A stretch of DNA of 64,000 nucleotides from Verrucomicrobiaceae bacterium (lineage in GTDB: Bacteria > Verrucomicrobiota > Verrucomicrobiia > Verrucomicrobiales > Verrucomicrobiaceae): NCBI GenBank assembly GCA_016795465.1, contig JAEUHK010000028.1, positions 29,406 to 93,405 of the forward strand, read 5' to 3'. A program made the position numbers and the translations under genes. The notes under the pieces were generated by a model. That model was not told the DNA's origin, searched no databases, and was given only the letters and a program-made list of their open reading frames with translations. Each line of letters starts with the position of its first letter. The first letter of the stretch is position 1. Below, one piece after another: positions 49,981 through 61,241 of this stretch.

Positions 49981-52127
49981 TGGCGGGAAAGATGCCCCCG
50001 ACAGAGACCCCGAAATTCGTCTTCACCGAAGAACACTTCCTCAACCGCGAGCTGAGCTGGCTGGCCTTTAACTCCCGCGTGCTGGACGAGGCTGCGCGTG
50101 CTGATCTGCCGGTGCTGGAGCGTGTGAAATTCATCGCCATCACGGCGTCGAACCTCGATGAGTTCTTCATGGTCCGCGTGGGCGGATTGCAAGCCATGCG
50201 TGAGCAGGGCAAACGCGTCAAAGACAACGCCGGTCTCACGCCGACGCAGCAGTGGGAGCAGATCCAGCAGCAGGCGGCGGCCTTTGTCGCCCGTCAGTAT
50301 GACATCCTGAACGGCCAGCTCCTGCCGCTGCTGCGCGAGAAGGGCATCCGCCGCCTCACCGCGGCCGAGATCACCACCGGCCAGCGCACTTACCTGCACG
50401 ATTACTTTGTCGAAAACATCGCCCCGGTGCTCTCGCCGGTGGCGCTGGATGCGGACCAGCCACGGGCGAACATCCCCGCGCTGAACATCGTCATCCTCTG
50501 CACCGTGCAGAACGGCGAAAACGGCCACACGGAGAAGCGCAACGCCATCCTCGTGCTGCCAATGGCCCCGACGCTGCCTCGTCACATCCCCGTGCCCGAT
50601 CCCGAGGGCGGCGAGCATCTTTACATGAACGTGGAAGACGTCGTGAGCACCTTCATCGGCGACTTCTTCCCCTCGGAAAAGGTGGTGGCCACCGCCCGCT
50701 TCCGCGTGAGCCGGAACACGGACATCACACTGGATGACGAAGGGGCCTTTGACCTCGCCAGCGAGATGGAGGCGATCCTTGAGCAGCGCCAGAGCGGCAA
50801 CGCCATCCGCATCGAAATCGAGGCCGGTGCGCCGCGAAACCTCGTGAAGGTCATCCGCGACCTTTGTGGCTCGAAAGGCCCGCAAATCTACGAAGTGCCC
50901 GGCGAGCTCGATTTGCGAGGGTACTATGCCATTTCCGGCCTTCCGGGCTTTGAGGAGCTCAAAGTGGTGCCTTGGGAAAGCCAGGCCTGCACCGCCATCC
51001 AGCCCGGTGAGAGCCTTTTCGATGCCATCAAGCGCGGCGACATCCTGCTGCAGCATCCGTATGAGAGCTTCGATCCAGTGCTCGCGCTCGTCGAAGAAGC
51101 GGCGGAAGATCCCGATGTCATCGCCATCAAGCAGATCCTCTACCGCACCGCGAAGAACAGCCGCATCATCTCCGCGCTCATCCGTGCGGCGCAGGCTGGC
51201 AAGCATGTGACGGTGCTCGTCGAGCTGAAGGCCCGCTTTGACGAGGCTCGCAATCTTGAGCGTGCTGGCGATCTCATCAACGCGGGTGCGCAGATCATTT
51301 ACGGCGTCGCCGGGCTCAAAACGCATGCGAAGGTCTGCCTCGTGATGCGCCGCGAATCCGGCCGCCTGATGCGTTACATGCACTTCGGCACTGGCAACTA
51401 CAACGAGGCCACCGCGAAGCTCTACACCGACATCAGCGTGCTCACCTGCCGTGCTGAATTCGGCAGCGATGCGTCGTCGTTCTTCAACACCGTGACCGGT
51501 CGCTCCCGCTTCGTGCACTTTGAGAAGATCTCGATGGCGCCCTTCGGCCTCCGCGAGCGTCTCGTGTCCCTCATTCGCAGCGAAGCCGAGCGTGCGAAGC
51601 AAGGAGAGGCCGCGGAGATCATGCTCAAGATGAACGCCCTCGAAGATCGCGAGATGATCGAAGCACTCTACGATGCCTCCCGCGCCGGGGTGAAGATCCG
51701 CCTCAATGTCCGTGGCATCTGCTGCCTGCGTCCCGGCGTGAAGGGCCTGAGCGAAAACATCACCGTCACCAGCATCATCGACCGCTATCTGGAGCACGCC
51801 CGCATCTTCTGGTTCCGACAGGGCGGCAAGAATGCCGTCTTCATCGCCAGCGCCGATTTCATGAACCGCAATCTCAGCAAGCGTGTGGAACTGCTGGTGC
51901 CCGTGGAGGACAAAGAGGCCCGCAAACGCCTCACGCATATCTTAGAGACCCACTTCAAAGACACCTCCCGCGGTCGTGTGCTGCGCCCTGACGGCACCTG
52001 GGTGATCCCCAGCCTGCCGAGCACCAAGGTCGTGCGTTCCCAGGAAGTCTTCGCCAAGGAAGCCGCCCGCCGCGCCAAGCAAAACACTGCTGCGGACGTG
52101 CTCGTGCCGCACACGCCGAAATCTTGA
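49977..52127 (+). CDS. ppk1: Polyphosphate kinase 1
   Basis: 716 residues from ATG at 49977, coupled to the RluA gene by ATGA. FLNRELSWLAFNSRVLDEA is the N-terminal signature. GLKTHAKVCLV holds the phosphorylated His, RYMHFGTGNYNEATAKLYTD the next conserved block, and IIDRYLEHARIFWFRQGG the second conserved His. The enzyme makes polyphosphate from ATP. Three coupled genes (dipeptidase, RluA, Ppk) probably form one operon. Confidence 0.95.
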   Translation: MMAGKMPPTETPKFVFTEEHFLNRELSWLAFNSRVLDEAARADLPVLERVKFIAITASNLDEFFMVRVGGLQAMREQGKRVKDNAGLTPTQQWEQIQQQAAAFVARQYDILNGQLLPLLREKGIRRLTAAEITTGQRTYLHDYFVENIAPVLSPVALDADQPRANIPALNIVILCTVQNGENGHTEKRNAILVLPMAPTLPRHIPVPDPEGGEHLYMNVEDVVSTFIGDFFPSEKVVATARFRVSRNTDITLDDEGAFDLASEMEAILEQRQSGNAIRIEIEAGAPRNLVKVIRDLCGSKGPQIYEVPGELDLRGYYAISGLPGFEELKVVPWESQACTAIQPGESLFDAIKRGDILLQHPYESFDPVLALVEEAAEDPDVIAIKQILYRTAKNSRIISALIRAAQAGKHVTVLVELKARFDEARNLERAGDLINAGAQIIYGVAGLKTHAKVCLVMRRESGRLMRYMHFGTGNYNEATAKLYTDISVLTCRAEFGSDASSFFNTVTGRSRFVHFEKISMAPFGLRERLVSLIRSEAERAKQGEAAEIMLKMNALEDREMIEALYDASRAGVKIRLNVRGICCLRPGVKGLSENITVTSIIDRYLEHARIFWFRQGGKNAVFIASADFMNRNLSKRVELLVPVEDKEARKRLTHILETHFKDTSRGRVLRPDGTWVIPSLPSTKVVRSQEVFAKEAARRAKQNTAADVLVPHTPKS

Positions 52128-52135
52128 GCGGAGCC

Positions 52136-53008
52136 TCAGGCCGCCGTCGGAGGCGGAACGAGGTCGCGGAGTTGCTTGGCTTCTGCGAGGAGGCTTTGCA
52201 GACGAGTGAGGTCGTCGTTTTCGATGATCTCGATGAGTTCGCGGAGATGGGATGAGGCATCTTGCAGGGCCGCGAGGACCTCGTGACGGTTGTCGTGAAG
52301 GATGCCGGTCCACATCGAAGGATCGCCAGCGGCCACGCGGGTGGTATCGCGGAAGCCTCCTGCGGCGCAGGGGATGGGGCTGGTGTCGTTTTTCAGCGCG
52401 GCGAGGGTCGTGAGTGCCGCCATGACATGCGGCAGATGCGAAATGCGGGCCACATGATGGTCATGCTGGGCTGGCGACATTTCGAGCACGCGGCAGCCAA
52501 GCGAGGCCCAGAAGGCACGAAGGCGTTCCAAAGCGGCTGGCGGGCTTTTTTCGTCAGGCGTGAGCAAGCAGGCGGCATGCTGAAAGAGGTCCGCACGTGC
52601 ATTCGCCATGCCGGTGGTGTGAGAGCCAGCCATCGGATGGCTGCCGATGAAGGTGATGCCTTTGGCGAACAAGATGGGTTCGAGAGCTGCCACGACACTG
52701 CCTTTCACACTGCCGACATCCGTCACGAGCAAATCCGGGCGCACCGCGGCAGCGGCGATCTGCTGCGCAGCGGCCGGCATGTGCTGCACGGGCATGCAAA
52801 GGATCGCGAGACTGACGCCCTGCATGCATTCCGCGATGGATTCGCAGCCAATGGCCGAGGGAATGCGCTGGCGCACCTCCTCGACGGCTTCAGCACGCCG
52901 TGCCCAGACGCGGATCGGCGTCAAAGGGAAGCGCTTTCGAGCAGCGAGAGCCAGCGAGCCACCCAGCAGGCCGGGAGCGAGGATGGCGATGCCGGTTTCC
53001 TGGTTCAT
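52136..53008 (-). CDS. tyrA: Prephenate dehydrogenase
   Basis: 290 residues. AILAPGLLGGSLALAARKR is the NAD-binding Rossmann start. LLVTDVGSVKGSVV, FIGSHPMAGSHTTGMANA, HDHHVARISHLPHVMAA and GGFRDTTRVAAGDPSMW are typical of TyrA, the last with the conserved Arg and Asp. It converts prephenate to hydroxyphenylpyruvate in tyrosine synthesis. It lacks chorismate mutase or ACT domains. It is convergent with ppk1, with only 8 bp between stops. Confidence 0.92.
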   Translation of the reverse strand: MNQETGIAILAPGLLGGSLALAARKRFPLTPIRVWARRAEAVEEVRQRIPSAIGCESIAECMQGVSLAILCMPVQHMPAAAQQIAAAAVRPDLLVTDVGSVKGSVVAALEPILFAKGITFIGSHPMAGSHTTGMANARADLFQHAACLLTPDEKSPPAALERLRAFWASLGCRVLEMSPAQHDHHVARISHLPHVMAALTTLAALKNDTSPIPCAAGGFRDTTRVAAGDPSMWTGILHDNRHEVLAALQDASSHLRELIEIIENDDLTRLQSLLAEAKQLRDLVPPPTAA

Positions 53009-53059
53009 GATTCATTTTTCCTGAAGCAGCAGAGCTTTCTCAGCACGCTTTTCAGGACT

Positions 53060-53566
53060 TCATGGCACGAGGAAGATCTTCTGTGTGTAAGGGCAGCGTG
53101 CCTTCTGACCAGAACGCATTTCGCGCACATCAATCTCACGTCCAAGCGGATCGAACGGGCTCTTCACAAAGCCGGGCTTGGTGCGTGTGGCCGTGGGATA
53201 GCTGTTGGGCGAGGGGGCTGGAACGGGCGCGGGTGCCGGAGGTGTGGTCGGCGGCGTGCCAGCGGTCGTTGGTGGAGTTGTGGTGGGAGCCGCTCCTACT
53301 GGGGGCACGGTTGGCGCTGGCGGTTGCACCGTCGCAGCAGCGGGATCGTTCGGATTGGGCGGCTGCGGGATCGTGGTCGGGTCCGGCGTGGTCGTGTCGA
53401 GGTAACGGGTGTCCGTGGGCACGCCGGGCTGCTCATCGCCGTAGCGCACGTCTCCGGGAGGATTGTCCAAGGAGTATCCACGAGGTCCCGGCGGTCTCGG
53501 CGGAGGGCTTTGGCAGGCTGCCAAGGTCAGGACGGTGGTGAGGGCGAGCAGCGCGGGGGCTTTCAT
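53060..53566 (-). CDS. Proline/threonine-rich lipoprotein, hypothetical
   Basis: 168 residues from ATG at 53566. MKAPALLALTTVLTLAAC is a lipoprotein signal with Cys18. A central disordered region of Pro, Thr and Ala (about 60-130) leads to a short conserved-looking C-terminus, KSPFDPLGREIDVREMRSGQKARCPYTQKIFLVP, whose pattern recurs in small PVC lipoproteins. Function unknown. It starts 33 bp after dnaN. Confidence 0.65.
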   Translation of the reverse strand: MKAPALLALTTVLTLAACQSPPPRPPGPRGYSLDNPPGDVRYGDEQPGVPTDTRYLDTTTPDPTTIPQPPNPNDPAAATVQPPAPTVPPVGAAPTTTPPTTAGTPPTTPPAPAPVPAPSPNSYPTATRTKPGFVKSPFDPLGREIDVREMRSGQKARCPYTQKIFLVP

Positions 53567-53598
53567 GATCTGGCTGTTGAAATGAAAGGAGCGTCTGA

Positions 53599-54696
53599 TC
53601 AAGCGTTCACACGCATCGGCATGAGCACGTAGAGGAAATTCGTGCCGCTGCGGACGACGCCAGGGCTGATTTCATCGATCAGGTGAAGGTGGATCTCATC
53701 GGCGCTGAGGTTGCGCAGAGGAGCCATCGCAAACTCAGGATTGAAGGCGATGGTGATGGAAGCGCCTTTGTAATTGATGGCGACGGTTTCGCGGGCCTCA
53801 CCGATGTCCGGCGAAGAGGCGACGATCTCGACCTGGCCGGGCGTGAAGATGAACTTGATGGAGTTCGACTTGTCCGTGGTGAGCAGGGAGACGCGGGAAA
53901 TGGCGCGGAGGAAGGCCTCGCGCTCGATCGGGATGCGCTCCTTCGATTCGCCGGGGATGACCTGGCGGTAGTTCGGGTAGTTGCCGTCGATGAGCTTGCT
54001 CACGAGGAGGCTGTCGCCGAGGTCAAAGCCGACCTGGGAGCCGGTGACCTTGATGGTGACGAGACCGGAATCGCCAAGGAGGCGGGAGAGTTCGTTCACG
54101 GCCTTGGTCGGCACGATGATGTCGATCTCCTGGCTTTGCGGGAATTCGATTTCTTGCTCCACCATGGCGAGGCGTCGCCCATCGGTGGCCACCATGGTGA
54201 GGGCGTTGTCCTTGAACGCGAACAGGATGCCATTGAGCACGTAACGTGTTTCGTCGGTGGAGATGGCGTAGCTAGTCTTGCGGAGGCAATCACGCAGCAT
54301 CTGCTGCTCGATCTTGAACTCACGGGCGTCGTCAAAGCGGGGCAGGGCAGGGAACTCCTCGCTGGTGAGGCCGAGAACTTTGAAGAAGCTGGGGCCGCTC
54401 TTGATGCTGGCCACGTTCTTTTCATCGACTTTCACTTCGATGTCCTCGGCGGGCAGCTCGCGCACGATGGTGGCGAGACGGCGTGCGGGAAGCGTCGTGG
54501 CACCGGCCTCCGAGACTTCACAGGGCACCGTGCAGGTGACGCCTACATCGAGATCGGTGGTGGTGAGCTCCAGAACGCCGTCCTTGGCCTTCAGAAGCAC
54601 GTTGGAAAGGATGGCGAGCGTCGTGCGGGAGCTGACGACATGCTGCACTTGATTGATGGCCCCCAAAAAGGCTTCCTTGCTGATATTGAACTTCAT
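53599..54696 (-). CDS. dnaN: DNA polymerase III beta sliding clamp
   Basis: 365 residues, MKFNISKEAFLGAINQVQHVVSSRTTLAILSNVLLKA at the start and VVRSGTNFLYVLMPMRV at the end, the C-terminal MPMR motif of beta clamps. Three clamp domains are present by length. It rings DNA and tethers the replicase. It is not beside dnaA in this window. A 14-bp palindrome lies 20 bp upstream of the start. Confidence 0.95.
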   Translation of the reverse strand: MKFNISKEAFLGAINQVQHVVSSRTTLAILSNVLLKAKDGVLELTTTDLDVGVTCTVPCEVSEAGATTLPARRLATIVRELPAEDIEVKVDEKNVASIKSGPSFFKVLGLTSEEFPALPRFDDAREFKIEQQMLRDCLRKTSYAISTDETRYVLNGILFAFKDNALTMVATDGRRLAMVEQEIEFPQSQEIDIIVPTKAVNELSRLLGDSGLVTIKVTGSQVGFDLGDSLLVSKLIDGNYPNYRQVIPGESKERIPIEREAFLRAISRVSLLTTDKSNSIKFIFTPGQVEIVASSPDIGEARETVAINYKGASITIAFNPEFAMAPLRNLSADEIHLHLIDEISPGVVRSGTNFLYVLMPMRVNA

Positions 54697-54715
54697 ATGC
54701 CGGTAGATTTAGCCG

Positions 54716-54729
54716 CGTTGTTAACAACG
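54716..54729. promoter_or_regulatory. Perfect 14-bp palindrome upstream of dnaN
   Basis: CGTTGTTAACAACG is fully palindromic and lies 20-33 bp before the dnaN ATG, where it could be an operator overlapping the promoter. No matching regulator can be named. Confidence 0.4.
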
Positions 54730-54811
54730 GCACCCTAGATTGGCAATGAGATTGAACGGAAAATTGGGCCTGTCGAATGGCAAAACACAATCCCTTGAGG
54801 TTGGGGCACGC

Positions 54812-55480
54812 TCAGAGGTCCCGCGGGGCGGAGGTGAAGGTCCGTGGCACCGGCACTCCGAAGACTCTCGGGTGCTCTTCCGGTTCCTGGGATGCTCCAG
54901 GGGCCAGGTGGGTGAAAAAAGCAGCAAAGCGCAGGCTGCATTGCAGGCGACGCTGGCTGCCGTCGATCTTGGGATTCACCTGGATGACGGCCTTGGTGAA
55001 CGGCAGGCGGGCTTTCATGGCCTGCGCGGCCTTTCGAGCCTCTTCAAGGCTCAGCTTGGGGTCCTTGATGATGGCATCGAGCTTTTCGAGGTCGGCACGC
55101 GTGATGGGATGCCAGAGCTTTCGCCACAATTCGGGTTCAACGCGGGCAGTCTGGACGTTTGTCCAGATTTTGCGTGTCTTGGTTTCCTGCTGCCAAAAAC
55201 CAGCGATGAGCAAAAAGGGCTCGTTGATCTCAAATTGCCGCAGTGCATCGCCCAGGCCGATGGGGGTGCCATGCTTCGCGGCCTTGGGATTCACAGGGAT
55301 GCGACCGTGATCCTTGTTGGCACTCGCGGGGATGTCCCACTTCTGCGTATGACTTTGCGGCTCGTAACCGCCGAAGAAGGTATCGCGCAGCCATTGTTCA
55401 AAGAACAGTCCATGGCTTTGAACTTCACGCGAATGCCCGATGGCGATCAAAAACAGCAGGATAAGGATGACACGCTTCAT
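54812..55480 (-). CDS. Exported hypothetical protein
   Basis: 222 residues from ATG at 55480 (MKRVILILLFLIAIGHS, a signal peptide). The ORF reaching 55720 includes a translated tRNA and was cut. SHGLFFEQWLRDTFFGGY, EINEPFLLIAGFWQQETKTRKIW and VIQVNPKIDGSQRRLQCSLRF are its most distinctive stretches; I recognise no family with confidence. The last stretch loosely recalls nuclease folds, but the predicted export makes restriction unlikely. It is downstream of the tRNA-Ala gene on the same strand. Confidence 0.6.
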   Translation of the reverse strand: MKRVILILLFLIAIGHSREVQSHGLFFEQWLRDTFFGGYEPQSHTQKWDIPASANKDHGRIPVNPKAAKHGTPIGLGDALRQFEINEPFLLIAGFWQQETKTRKIWTNVQTARVEPELWRKLWHPITRADLEKLDAIIKDPKLSLEEARKAAQAMKARLPFTKAVIQVNPKIDGSQRRLQCSLRFAAFFTHLAPGASQEPEEHPRVFGVPVPRTFTSAPRDL

Positions 55481-55500
55481 GGCGGAACCTGCATGCGGTT

Positions 55501-55576
55501 TGGTGGAGCATAGCGGGTTCGAACCGCTGACCTCCTGCATGCCATGCAGGCGCTCTACCAACTGAGCTAATGCCCC
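55501..55576 (-). tRNA. tRNA-Ala (anticodon GGC), CCA encoded
   Basis: The minus strand folds as a full cloverleaf: acceptor GGGGCAT/ATGCTCC, D-arm GCTC...GAGC, anticodon arm CCTGC-ATGGCAT-GCAGG with anticodon GGC, T-arm AGCGG-TTCGAAC-CCGCT, discriminator A and encoded CCA. Confidence 0.96.
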
Positions 55577-55679
55577 GGAAAATGAAAACCGGCTCCCCTC
55601 TTGCGAAGGGAGCCGGAGACTAGAGGGACTCGATGTTTTGGCAAGCAGCTTTTTATCAATTTTGCCTGCCGTTTTCGGC

Positions 55680-57464
55680 TTACTTAACAGCCTTCTTTTT
55701 CGCGTCCGATTTCGCAGCATCAGCAGCAGGTGCCGCGGCTGCAGGAGCTGCAGCAGCAGGTGCGATGCTGATGGTCTTCTTCAGCTTCTCGAGCTCGGTC
55801 TTGCCTTGCTTGATCACATCTTCGGTGAAGACCTTCTTGTCGTCCTTCTTCGCGTCTTCAAGAGCGGCGACATACTGGTTCACTTCAGGAGACTGGCCTT
55901 TGGTGGCTTCACTGGCGAGCTGAGCGTAAGCCCAGGCGAGCGCGTAGTTTGGCTTGCCAGCTTCCACACCGGCGAGGTGAAGTGTGGAGAGGCGGATCAT
56001 GGCGAGCGGGGCGCCAAGCGCGGCGGCTTCTGAGTAGTAACGCTCGGCGACGACACCGCTGCGCTCCACGCCGGTTCCTTGCTCAGCCATCATGCCGTAG
56101 GCGATCTTGGCGGGAGCGTAGCCTGCATCAGCAGCACGCTTGTACCAGCCGGCGGCGGCGATGATGTCCTGCGTGACGCCAGCACCGTTTGCGTAGAGAC
56201 CAGCAAGCTGGTTCATGGCGGCGAGCACGCCGGCGTTGGCAGCGCGGATGTAGAGGGCAAAGGCCTTCTCTGCGTCCTTGTCCACCACAGTGCCAGTTTC
56301 ATAGAAGCGGCCGACGGCGAAGAAGGCTTCAGCAGCGTTGTTTTGCGCGGCGAGGCGATAGAGGTCGAGGGCGTTCTTGGCATTGGGGGCCACGAGGATG
56401 TCCTTCGGATCCCAGTTACCATCCTTGTCTGGCTTGGCACCGTCAGCGGCGATTCCGCTTTCGGAGGCTTGGGCGAGGCGGAAGAGTGAAGCTGGATCGC
56501 TGCCTTGAGCGGCCTTGCCATAGTATTCGATGGCTTTCTTGATGTCGGCTTTCACGTCGGCACCGTTTTCACCCACGCCACCTTCATAGATCTGACCGAG
56601 GATGCGGTTCGCAGCGGCGAGGCCACCTTTGGCGGCATCTTCAAACATCTTCAACGCCTGCTGGACGTTCTTGGTGACGAGGTTTGGAGCGGTTTTGCCG
56701 TCACCCTTGTCGCCTGCGAGGAGGCGTGCGCCGTATTCTCCGAGCGCGGTGGCGTTGTTTTGCTTTTCAGCGGCCGTTTTGAGGTATTCGAGAGCCTTGG
56801 CAAAATCTTGGGCGTAGCCAGTGATGCCGCGAGAGTAAATCTGGTAAAGGCCGAGGGTGGCGTCGCCATCACCATCAGCGCTGGCTTTTTCAAGCAGTTC
56901 GACGGCGGTCTTGTTGTCCTGCGGGATGGTGGGGGCGGCTGCTCCGGAGAGATGGAGCTGGGCTTTCATGCGGCGGGCCAGCTTGTTGCCAGCGTCACCT
57001 GCCTTCACAATCAGGTTCACGGCCTCGCGCGTCTTGTCAGCATCCTGACGGAAGCCTTGGAGGAGCACTTGGGCGAGTTCGATCTGCGCAGCAGGAATGT
57101 CGCCCGCTGCACGATAAAGGTCCACAATCGTGTTCACGTTGACGTTGTTGCCGCCGACGAGGATGCCCCACTTGGCGAGCACGTAGGCTGCGTTCGGGTC
57201 CTTCTTATTAGCAAGCTCCTGCACCTGGGTCACCGCTGCGTTGAAGGCCTTGGTCCAGTCGCCATTGGCATTCGTGTTCTGAGGGTCTTTCTGAATCTTG
57301 GCCTGCTCGACTTCGAGAGCATTGAGCACCTTGTCCAATTCTGCGCTTGGTTTGACGAGGTCAGCCCTTTCAATGCCGGCGACGGGGGCAGCGAATGCTG
57401 CAGTGTGCAGGCAGAGTGCGGCGAGGAGGATGGCGAGGTTGTGTTTGATTGCTTTGAGGAGCAT
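55680..57464 (-). CDS. Exported Sel1/TPR-like repeat protein
   Basis: 594 residues from ATG at 57464 with signal peptide MLLKAIKHNLAILLAALCLHTAAFA. Sel1-type repeats of about 36 residues recur, e.g. DATLGLYQIYSRGITGYAQDFAKALEYLKTAAEKQ, AAANRILGQIYEGGVGE, AMNQLAGLYANGAGVTQDIIAAAGWYKRAADAGYAPAKIAYGMM. The tail is Ala/Pro- and Lys-rich (APAAAAPAADAAKSDAKKK). Likely a periplasmic scaffold; partners unknown. Confidence 0.82.
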   Translation of the reverse strand: MLLKAIKHNLAILLAALCLHTAAFAAPVAGIERADLVKPSAELDKVLNALEVEQAKIQKDPQNTNANGDWTKAFNAAVTQVQELANKKDPNAAYVLAKWGILVGGNNVNVNTIVDLYRAAGDIPAAQIELAQVLLQGFRQDADKTREAVNLIVKAGDAGNKLARRMKAQLHLSGAAAPTIPQDNKTAVELLEKASADGDGDATLGLYQIYSRGITGYAQDFAKALEYLKTAAEKQNNATALGEYGARLLAGDKGDGKTAPNLVTKNVQQALKMFEDAAKGGLAAANRILGQIYEGGVGENGADVKADIKKAIEYYGKAAQGSDPASLFRLAQASESGIAADGAKPDKDGNWDPKDILVAPNAKNALDLYRLAAQNNAAEAFFAVGRFYETGTVVDKDAEKAFALYIRAANAGVLAAMNQLAGLYANGAGVTQDIIAAAGWYKRAADAGYAPAKIAYGMMAEQGTGVERSGVVAERYYSEAAALGAPLAMIRLSTLHLAGVEAGKPNYALAWAYAQLASEATKGQSPEVNQYVAALEDAKKDDKKVFTEDVIKQGKTELEKLKKTISIAPAAAAPAAAAPAADAAKSDAKKKAVK

Positions 57465-57607
57465 AAGTGGTTGTGGGAAGGGTGGCCTTTTGACCCGGTG
57501 ATGCGGGGAGCGTTCATTTTTCGGGAGAAAGCATAAAAAAAGCAAGTCTTTGTTTGTTCGGAGAAACGAATCATCCATGCTGACCGCCCCTCCCGAACCC
57601 TTGTTTC

Positions 57608-59110
57608 ATGGCCGATCCAGCGACATCCCCCGCCACGCCCGCCGCTCCAAACGCGGCCGCTTCCAATGACAAAGCGCCCTTCAAAAAGCGCAACGAAGTG
57701 CCCACGGCGGAGGAACTGCTCGCATCAATCAACCGCGCCCTTCCTTTCTCGGACGAGGCGGAAAAAGGCGTGCTCTCCTGCCTGCTCCAGGACCCGAACG
57801 AGCGTCTCAGCGACTGCCGCGTTAACCTGCCCGCGCATGCATTCTACCACGACGCGAACCGCACGATCTACGAGAAGCTGCTGGAGTTTTACGACAAGAA
57901 CCTGCCCATCGACCCGGTGACGGTCACGCATGCTTTGCGAGATCAAAACCTCCTCGACAAGGTCGGCGGTGCCGCGGCGATCAGCGATCTTTTCACCTTC
58001 GTGCCGATCCCGGCGCACTTCCCGCACTATAAGAAGATCGTCATGGAGAAGCACATTCTCCGCGAGCTGATCCACGCGTCGTCCCTAAACATCCACTACG
58101 CCTACGAGCACGGCAAAGAGCAGCTCGACGAGGACATTGATACTGTTCTCGATCATGCGGAGCAGCGAGCATTGGCCGTGCGTTCGTCCGTGGGGGCCAA
58201 GGAGGGCATCAAAACGCTTAGCCAGCATGTGATGGATGCCATCGACAGCATTCAATACATGCTCGAGCATCCCGGCCAGCTCCGCGGTCTCTCCACCGGC
58301 TACTCGAAGCTCGACCAGATGAGCAGTGGCCTGCAAGGCGGTGAAATGTTCGTCATCGCCGCCCGTCCCTCGATGGGGAAAACCTCTCTCGCGATGAACA
58401 TCGTCGAGCACATCGCGGTGGATTGCAGCAAGCCCTGCGTGGTCTTTTCCCTCGAAATGAGCGCCACGATGCTCGTGCGCCGTTTGCTGGTCTCCCGCGC
58501 CCGCCTCAGCATGCAGGATCTCTCCCGCGGTTTGCTCTCGCGTGCCCAGCAGGATGCACTGGCAAAGGCCACGCGTGATTTGCAGAAGGCGCAGATCTTC
58601 ATCGATGAGACCCCCGGCCTGGACATCATGGAGATGCGGGCGAAGTCGCGACGCTTGAAAAAGCAATACGACATCCAGATGATCATGATCGACTACCTGC
58701 AGCTCGTCACCAGCGGCAGCCGTCGCGCCAAGGACAACCGTCAGATCGAAATCGCGGAAATCTCCGCCGGTATCAAAGGCATCGCCAAGGAGCTTAATAT
58801 CCCCGTTATCGTGCTCGCCCAGCTCAATCGTGCGGTCGAAAGCCGCAAAGGCCAGCGGCCGGTGCTTTCCGACCTGCGTGAGTCCGGCTCCATCGAGCAG
58901 GATGCGGACATGGTGGGCCTGCTGACCCGCGCTGATTACGCCGGGGCGAAAATGGAGGTCGGCGACGAGGAAGAAGAGGAAAAGAAGCGCGGCGAGGCCA
59001 TGCTCATCCTCGCGAAAAACCGCAACGGCCCCACCGACGACGTCCACCTCCGCTTCATCGACCACGCCATGCGCTTCGTCGAACGCACCGAGGAGCCGGA
59101 GTCGCCGTAA
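57608..59110 (+). CDS. dnaB: Replicative DNA helicase
   Basis: 500 residues. An Ala/Pro-rich N-terminal extension of about 35 residues precedes the DnaB N-terminal domain (PFSDEAEKGVLSCLLQDPN). The RecA-like domain has Walker A ARPSMGKTSLAMNI, VVFSLEMSATMLVRRL, IQMIMIDYLQLV and LSDLRESGSIEQDADMV. No intein is present. It unwinds DNA at the replication fork. Confidence 0.96.
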   Translation: MADPATSPATPAAPNAAASNDKAPFKKRNEVPTAEELLASINRALPFSDEAEKGVLSCLLQDPNERLSDCRVNLPAHAFYHDANRTIYEKLLEFYDKNLPIDPVTVTHALRDQNLLDKVGGAAAISDLFTFVPIPAHFPHYKKIVMEKHILRELIHASSLNIHYAYEHGKEQLDEDIDTVLDHAEQRALAVRSSVGAKEGIKTLSQHVMDAIDSIQYMLEHPGQLRGLSTGYSKLDQMSSGLQGGEMFVIAARPSMGKTSLAMNIVEHIAVDCSKPCVVFSLEMSATMLVRRLLVSRARLSMQDLSRGLLSRAQQDALAKATRDLQKAQIFIDETPGLDIMEMRAKSRRLKKQYDIQMIMIDYLQLVTSGSRRAKDNRQIEIAEISAGIKGIAKELNIPVIVLAQLNRAVESRKGQRPVLSDLRESGSIEQDADMVGLLTRADYAGAKMEVGDEEEEEKKRGEAMLILAKNRNGPTDDVHLRFIDHAMRFVERTEEPESP

Positions 59111-59212
59111 AACCGGGCCGCCGGGCTCGGGGCGATTTCATCACGAGGGATCGGTTGCCATTGGGGTAATCGCGGCTAGTCTCCGCGCCCTTTTCCCCCT
59201 AGCCCCCACCTC

Positions 59213-61051
<1,839 letters not shown>

Positions 61052-61241
61052 TCTCCGCCGCACCAGCCACGCTCTTCCTCGCTGGTGCGGATGCCGGGCG
61101 TCATGCCGCAGTCGGATCTTCTGCCGCGTTGGGGCAGGGGACTGGTTGCTGGAGTCCGTCGGAGCCAGCTCAAACCCGGCTCCTCACTCATCTTGAAAGC
61201 ATTTGCACGCTTTCGCCCCTGCGCTCCTTTGCGCTGCCCAC

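Noticed and set aside
49950..51938. 662-residue minus-strand ORF opposite ppk1.
   Set aside because: Antisense shadow with His/Asp-rich random composition; ppk1 motifs are complete.
55481..55720. N-terminal extension of the exported hypothetical containing LAQLVERLHGMQEVSGSNPLC.
   Set aside because: This peptide is the known artefact of translating a tRNA gene; the signal peptide begins at 55480.
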